This document shows positions 6,602-6,765 of a stretch of DNA of 6,765 nucleotides, piece by piece (the stretch's first letter is position 1; each line of letters starts with the position of its first letter). This DNA is from a bacterium (GTDB lineage: Bacteria > Auribacterota > JABMQX01): NCBI GenBank assembly GCA_013203085.1, contig JABMQX010000752.1, forward strand, positions 1-6,765. Reading direction: 5' to 3'. The position numbers and the translations under genes are program-made. The notes below the pieces were generated by a model. The model searched no databases. It saw only the letters and a list, made by a program, of their open reading frames with translations, and had not been told where the DNA came from.

Positions 6602-6624
6602 GCCGCTGCGCTTCCGGAGGCCTA
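6599..6624 (+). repeat. Inverted repeat overlapping the stop codon, candidate 3'-end hairpin or junction
   Basis: TAGGCC (6599-6604, containing the stop TAG) and GGCCTA (6619-6624) are exact reverse complements around a 14-nt loop. There is no T-run, so it is a poor rho-independent terminator. The right arm ends exactly where recognisable permease sequence on the other strand begins, so it may mark a rearrangement junction. Confidence 0.35.
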
Positions 6625-6765
6625 CCGTAGATGATGCGGCTGGCGATGTCCCTTCCGAGATCGTCCGTCCCGAGGAGATGATCCTTCGATGGAGGAAGTG
6701 TGATCGCCTGAAGGTCGGTTTTCCTCGCGTCAGCCGGTGAGATCACTGGCGCAAGAATCGCCACA
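6624..6765 (-). pseudogene. Truncated OppC/DppC-type peptide ABC transporter permease fragment
   Basis: Read from the right edge leftward, the minus strand encodes VAILAPVISPADARKTDLQ followed by LPPSKDHLLGTDDLGRDIASRIIYG. This is the end of the first membrane segment and the strongly conserved HLGTDxxGRDxxSRxxYG segment near the N-terminus of OppC/DppC-type permeases of oligopeptide/dipeptide ABC importers (inner membrane, five or six helices, around 300 residues). Similarity stops after the YG codons (6624-6629). Family members continue with ARxSL and four to five more membrane segments, but here the frame reads RPPEAQRP and on into the antisense of the upstream gene, to 6210, without membrane helices. 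The 5' end lies beyond the window. The fragment cannot encode a working permease, so it is a remnant of a rearrangement or an assembly join. The full transporter operon, if any, would lie to the right. Confidence 0.72.

Overview
The window looks like a piece of a Planctomycetota-type genome (or a close PVC relative), moderately GC-rich. I infer this from gene content: an M60-like (enhancin-type) metallopeptidase, a secreted GH32 levanase/fructanase of the two-domain N-terminal type, and a very long exported protein that fuses a SAM-methyltransferase fold to PQQ-like beta-propeller repeats. I recall that last architecture mainly from planctomycetes and their neighbours. No RNA gene, CRISPR array, insertion sequence or attachment site is visible.

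Layout, left to right. (1) 1-1427 (+): 3' part of an M60-like zinc metallopeptidase with an intact HEIGH zinc site; its start lies left of the window. (2) 1428-1690: intergenic, with a weak hairpin and then a good Shine-Dalgarno. (3) 1691-2859 (+): a broken GH32 gene in two consecutive reading frames. Its first half (signal peptide plus beta-sandwich-like module) ends at a premature TAG at 2246. The second half (DUF4980-like linker and the first part of the GH32 propeller with the WNDPNG nucleophile motif) continues in the -1 frame and then stops far short of the rest of the catalytic domain. (4) 2860-3343: a gene-poor stretch, perhaps with decayed coding debris, two pairs of short direct repeats each with 22-nt period, and a weak promoter candidate. 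(5) 3344-6601 (+): a complete 1085-aa exported methyltransferase-fold/PQQ-propeller protein. (6) 6624-6765 (-): a fragment of an OppC/DppC-type peptide ABC permease that enters from the right edge and is cut off just after its conserved GTDDLGRD...IIYG segment, 22 nt past the stop of the previous gene.

Functionally, the three plus-strand genes share a theme of exported proteins acting on external polymers: mucin or glycoprotein (M60), fructan (GH32), and an unknown target for the methyltransferase/propeller protein. They are spaced by 263 and about 484 nt and do not look like one tight operon. The most notable features are the methyltransferase fold behind a signal peptide, with a cysteine cluster in the propeller, and the concentration of broken genes (frameshifted and truncated GH32, truncated permease) around an intact large gene. 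That pattern suggests a rearranged or decaying accessory region. I see no convincing new multi-gene system. All family assignments are by reading motifs; no database search was run.
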